DNA of 9,830 nucleotides. Source: Microbacterium sp. Lineage in GTDB: Bacteria; Actinomycetota; Actinomycetes; Actinomycetales; Microbacteriaceae. This document shows, piece after piece, positions 7,236-9,830 of this stretch. The notes under the pieces were generated by a model. It ran no database searches and was not told where the DNA came from. It worked only from the letters and a program-made list of their open reading frames with translations. The stretch spans positions 1-9,830 of the forward strand of contig QFPD01000158.1 of NCBI GenBank assembly GCA_003248845.1. The letters are read 5' to 3'. Every line of letters begins with the position of its first letter. The stretch's first letter is position 1. A program made the translations under genes and the position numbers.

Positions 7236-7397
7236 GGTGATGTTTCTGGGCGCGTGCGCCCGGATCGGTGGCCTCTGCGCGGATGCGCACAGGGTCGCCG
7301 TATGGGGAATGTCAGCCGGCATCCGGCGGACCGGGCGGCGAGGGAAGCGCTCTACGACGCAAGCGCGCGGGCGGATGCCGGCGCGTCAAGAGATTCC
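7236..7397 (-). other. Structured 5' leader of the helicase gene
   Basis: If transcription starts near 7391, the leader is about 155 nt. It contains three small hairpins: GGGCG/CGCCC at 7248-7261, TGCGC/GCGCA with a 4-nt loop at 7276-7289, and GCCGG/CCGGC at 7315-7327. The first ends 12 nt before the start codon. Long structured leaders are known for cold-induced DEAD-box helicase genes; regulation here is inferred only. Confidence 0.35.
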
Positions 7398-7403
7398 AGT
7401 CTA
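7398..7403 (-). promoter_or_regulatory. Possible -10 box (TAGACT) of the helicase gene
   Basis: The minus strand reads TAGACT here, matching TANNNT, in the 194-bp gap between pip and the helicase. No good -35 box was found 17 nt upstream; the upstream sequence is the GC-rich hairpin after pip. Confidence 0.35.
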
Positions 7404-7406
7404 GCA

Positions 7407-7438
7407 GGCGCGCCCGGGCACGCCTCGCGTCACGAGGC
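7407..7438 (-). terminator. GC-rich hairpins at the end of pip, terminator-like
   Basis: Two stems lie at the pip stop codon (7430-7432). GCCTCG/CGAGGC with a 5-nt loop spans 7422-7438. A second 7-bp stem with one G-U pair (7407-7413 with 7418-7424, loop of 4) follows and shares three bases with the first, so they would be partly exclusive. No U-tract follows, so activity is uncertain. Confidence 0.35.
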
Positions 7439-8410
7439 GAAGCGGTCGGTCGCCGCCCGCAGCGCGCGGGCGATCCCGGGCTCGGTGGCCGAATGCCCGG
7501 CATCCGGCACGACGACGAAGTCGGCCTCTGGCCAGGCCCGGTGCAGATCCCACGCGGTCATGATCGGCGTGCAGACGTCGTAGCGGCCCTGGACGATGAC
7601 AGCCGGGATGCCGCGGATCGCCCCCACGTCCTCGATGAGCTGGCCCTCGCGGAACCATCCGCCGTTCAGGAAGTAGTGGTTCTCGATGCGCGCGAAGGCG
7701 AGGGCCTGCGCGGGCTCGGTCATCGAGTCGACGAGCCCGTGATCCGACTCGAGCGTGAGGGTGGATGCCTCCCACGCCGTCCACGCGTGGGCGGCGTGCT
7801 GGTGCACGGCCGGGTCGGGGTCGGACAATCGCCGATGGTAGGCCTCGATCATGCGCGAACGCTCGAGCACGGGGATGGGTTCGAGGTACGACTCCCACAG
7901 GTCCGGGAATAGCGCAGATGCGCCGCCCTCGTAAAACCACTCCAGCTCGTGCCGGCGGAGGGTGAAGACGCCGCGCAGCACGATCTCGGTCACGGCGTCG
8001 GGGTGGCACTCGGCGTAGGCGAGGGCGAGGGCAGACCCCCACGACCCGCCGAAGACCTGCCAGCGGTCGATGCCGAGGTTCTTGCGGAGAAGTTCCATGT
8101 CGGCGACGAGGTGCCATGTCGTGTTGTAGCGGGGATCGGCATCGGGCTCGCTCATGTGCGGCGTCGACTTGCCGCACCCGCGCTGGTCGAAGAGCACGAT
8201 CCGATAGATCTCGGGGTCGAAGAAGCGCCGGTGCCAGGGTGACGTACCGCCGCCCGGCCCACCGTGCAGGAACACCACGGGCTTGCCGTCGGGGTTGCCC
8301 GACTGCTCCCAGTACACGCGCTGGCCGTCGCCGACGAGGAGGTAACCCGTCTCGTAGGGCTCGATGGCCGGGTACAGGATCTCGTCGAGGTGATCTCCGG
8401 CCGGAGTCAC
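7430..8410 (-). CDS. pip: Prolyl aminopeptidase (proline iminopeptidase), peptidase family S33
   Basis: A 326-residue alpha/beta hydrolase that removes N-terminal proline from peptides (EC 3.4.11.5), normally cytoplasmic. Key elements are the oxyanion motif HGGPG (49-53), FDQRGCGKS (74-82), the nucleophile Ser123 in GGSWGS, the catalytic Asp278 in GRYDVCTP and His306 in DAGHSA. The N-terminal ILYPAIEPYETGYLLVGDG and the cap-domain helices with ENHYF and NGGWF also match the family. Length agrees with the usual 310-325. The GTG at 8410 is chosen because it overlaps the upstream metallopeptidase stop (GTGA) and directly precedes the conserved N terminus. The much longer frame upstream to 9001 lies inside the metallopeptidase gene and is not real. 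Translational coupling with the metallopeptidase is likely. A weak G-rich SD precedes the start. Confidence 0.93.
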   Translation of the reverse strand: MTPAGDHLDEILYPAIEPYETGYLLVGDGQRVYWEQSGNPDGKPVVFLHGGPGGGTSPWHRRFFDPEIYRIVLFDQRGCGKSTPHMSEPDADPRYNTTWHLVADMELLRKNLGIDRWQVFGGSWGSALALAYAECHPDAVTEIVLRGVFTLRRHELEWFYEGGASALFPDLWESYLEPIPVLERSRMIEAYHRRLSDPDPAVHQHAAHAWTAWEASTLTLESDHGLVDSMTEPAQALAFARIENHYFLNGGWFREGQLIEDVGAIRGIPAVIVQGRYDVCTPIMTAWDLHRAWPEADFVVVPDAGHSATEPGIARALRAATDRFAS

Positions 8411-9282
8411 AGGTCGCCCCCCGAGACGCCGAAGGTGTTGCACGCTTGCGGGCCGCCCTGGTAACCCGTCATGAACCAGCGCTGACGCTGCTCGCTCGAC
8501 CCGTGGGTCCAGCTCTCGGGGTTCACGACGCCCGACGACTGCTGCTGGATGTGGTCGTCGCCGACCGCCGCCGCGGCGGCGAGCGCGTCGTCGATCTGCG
8601 CGTCGGTGGGCGTCTGAATGTAGGCGACGCCGTGCGCGTCGGTCTGCTGCGCGGCATCCGCGACCCAGGCCCCCGCGAAGCAGTCGGCCTGCAGTTCGGT
8701 GCGCACGCCGTTGCTGTCGGGACCGGTGCCGTTGTTCGGGTACTGGTCGAAGATGCCGGTGATCTGCTGGACGTGGTGACCGTACTCGTGGGCGAGCACG
8801 TAGAGCTGCGCGAGGTCGCCCGCCTTGTCGCCGAACTGCTGCTCGAGAACGTCGAAGAAGGTCGGGTCGATGTAGACGGTCTCCTCCGGCGGGCAGTAGA
8901 AGGGACCGGTCGCGTTCGATGCCGTGCCGCACGATGTCGGCGTCGAACCGTCGACGATGATGAGCTGCGGCTGCCGGTACCCCTGCACCTGAGTCGCCCA
9001 ATAGGAATTGATGACCTTCGAACCCGCCGCGAGGCGGCAGTCGACGCTCGCGTTGGCGTCGGCACCCGTCTCGCAGTTCTGAATCTCGGACTCGGTGCCG
9101 GGCCCCGCCTGCAGCCCACCACCCCCGCCCAGAAGACTGGAGAAGTCGCCGCCGGTGAAGATCTGGAGCAGGATCACGGCGATCGCTCCGAGGCCGCCGA
9201 CACCTCCCGCGATCACTCCGCCACCGGGGCCGCGCCGCTTCGCGCCGCTCCCGCTCACATCGGCGTTGCTGTTGAACGTCAT
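8407..9282 (-). CDS. Membrane-anchored neutral zinc metallopeptidase (YpfJ/KPN_02809 family, Pfam PF04228)
   Basis: A 291-residue protein with a short basic cytoplasmic N terminus (to about residue 20), a Gly-rich single membrane segment (about 21-42), a Gly-rich linker, and an extracytoplasmic domain. The zinc site is HEYGHH (His165, Glu166, His169) with a likely third ligand Glu196 in ELQADCFAGAW. Other family marks are DVDCR-like C82, GPFYCPPEETVYID (125-139), AVGDDHIQ and THGSSEQRQRWF. Six cysteines (70, 82, 118, 130, 201, 281) suit disulfides outside the cell. The physiological substrate of the family is not established. The ATG at 9282 opens the conserved MTFN start and lies 6 nt behind a TANNNT box. 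It is the first gene of a two-gene unit with pip and is divergent from mdh. Confidence 0.9.
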   Translation of the reverse strand: MTFNSNADVSGSGAKRRGPGGGVIAGGVGGLGAIAVILLQIFTGGDFSSLLGGGGGLQAGPGTESEIQNCETGADANASVDCRLAAGSKVINSYWATQVQGYRQPQLIIVDGSTPTSCGTASNATGPFYCPPEETVYIDPTFFDVLEQQFGDKAGDLAQLYVLAHEYGHHVQQITGIFDQYPNNGTGPDSNGVRTELQADCFAGAWVADAAQQTDAHGVAYIQTPTDAQIDDALAAAAAVGDDHIQQQSSGVVNPESWTHGSSEQRQRWFMTGYQGGPQACNTFGVSGGDL

Positions 9283-9288
9283 GGCCTC

Positions 9289-9294
9289 ACCGTA
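9289..9294 (-). promoter_or_regulatory. Putative -10 box (TACGGT) for leaderless metallopeptidase-pip operon
   Basis: On the minus strand TACGGT is followed by 6 nt (GAGGCC) and then the ATG at 9282, the same geometry as for the glutaredoxin and mdh genes. No separate SD is convincing, although GGTGAGG is weakly SD-like. Confidence 0.45.
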
Positions 9295-9330
9295 CCGCCT
9301 GACATCGCGCGGCCGTCGGCTCGACGCCCG

Positions 9331-9830
<500 letters not shown>

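Noticed and set aside
7236..7322. N-terminal extension of the helicase from ATG 7322
   Set aside because: The 29 residues do not resemble the family, whose fold starts at MSDITF; the DNA looks like a structured leader.
7384..7389. TTGACG on the minus strand as a -35 box
   Set aside because: No -10-like hexamer lies 16-19 nt downstream, and TAGACT is upstream of it.
5610..7583. Plus-strand open frame of 657 codons starting at GTG 5610, preceded by SD-like GGAGGAG
   Set aside because: It lies antisense to the helicase, whose motifs are all intact. Its composition is that of a GC-rich shadow frame and the SD is an arm of the inverted repeat.
8411..9001. Extended N-terminal part of the pip frame
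   Set aside because: It overlaps the metallopeptidase in another frame and is Arg/Ala-rich nonsense; pip starts at GTG 8410.

Overview
The window reads as a chromosomal segment of a high-GC actinobacterium, most probably a Microbacteriaceae member close to Microbacterium. This is inferred from very high GC, strong G/C third-position bias, the recurrent 'gatgcc'/'gcatcc' codon pairs, ATGA/GTGA gene overlaps, an actinobacterial-type glutaredoxin and malate dehydrogenase, and TANNNT promoter boxes placed directly in front of start codons. No tRNA, rRNA, CRISPR array, phage or transposase gene was seen.

Layout. Bases 1-258 hold the C-terminal end of a membrane protein resembling the GtrA-like tail of a glycosyltransferase. 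It overlaps by ATGA a small CxxC glutaredoxin (255-521). A GPH-type sugar/cation symporter follows (559-2046). A leader with two strong stem-loops (2053-2124) then precedes an aldehyde dehydrogenase (2148-3824), which overlaps by ATGA a GMC-family FAD alcohol dehydrogenase (3821-5474). After a convergent intergenic region with a perfect 16-bp inverted repeat (5517-5610), three genes lie on the minus strand: a DEAD-box RNA helicase with a Gly/Arg-rich tail (5646-7235), prolyl aminopeptidase (7430-8410) and a membrane-anchored neutral zinc metallopeptidase (8407-9282), the last two overlapping by GTGA. Divergent from the metallopeptidase, across 60 bp, malate dehydrogenase starts at 9343 and runs off the window.

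How the genes fit together. The ALDH-GMC pair is a plausible two-step alcohol-to-acid oxidation module, with the upstream GPH transporter as a possible uptake partner; the substrate cannot be read from the sequence. The metallopeptidase and prolyl aminopeptidase form a small peptidase operon. The helicase is a housekeeping or cold-adaptation RNA remodeller with its own promoter and leader.

Most notable. Two conserved enzymes carry apparent internal deletions. The GMC gene lacks about 22-24 residues after its Rossmann motif and changes reading frame there. The mdh gene lacks about 41 residues, including the substrate-binding Arg loop, but stays in frame. The ALDH may have a third, smaller loss. 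Either the locus is decaying or the assembly has collapsed short segments; raw reads would decide. Other points of interest are a 21-nt x3 tandem repeat inside the GMC gene, the structured ALDH leader, the long inverted repeat between the convergent genes, and four genes that look leaderless. I found no convincing new defence or mobile system.
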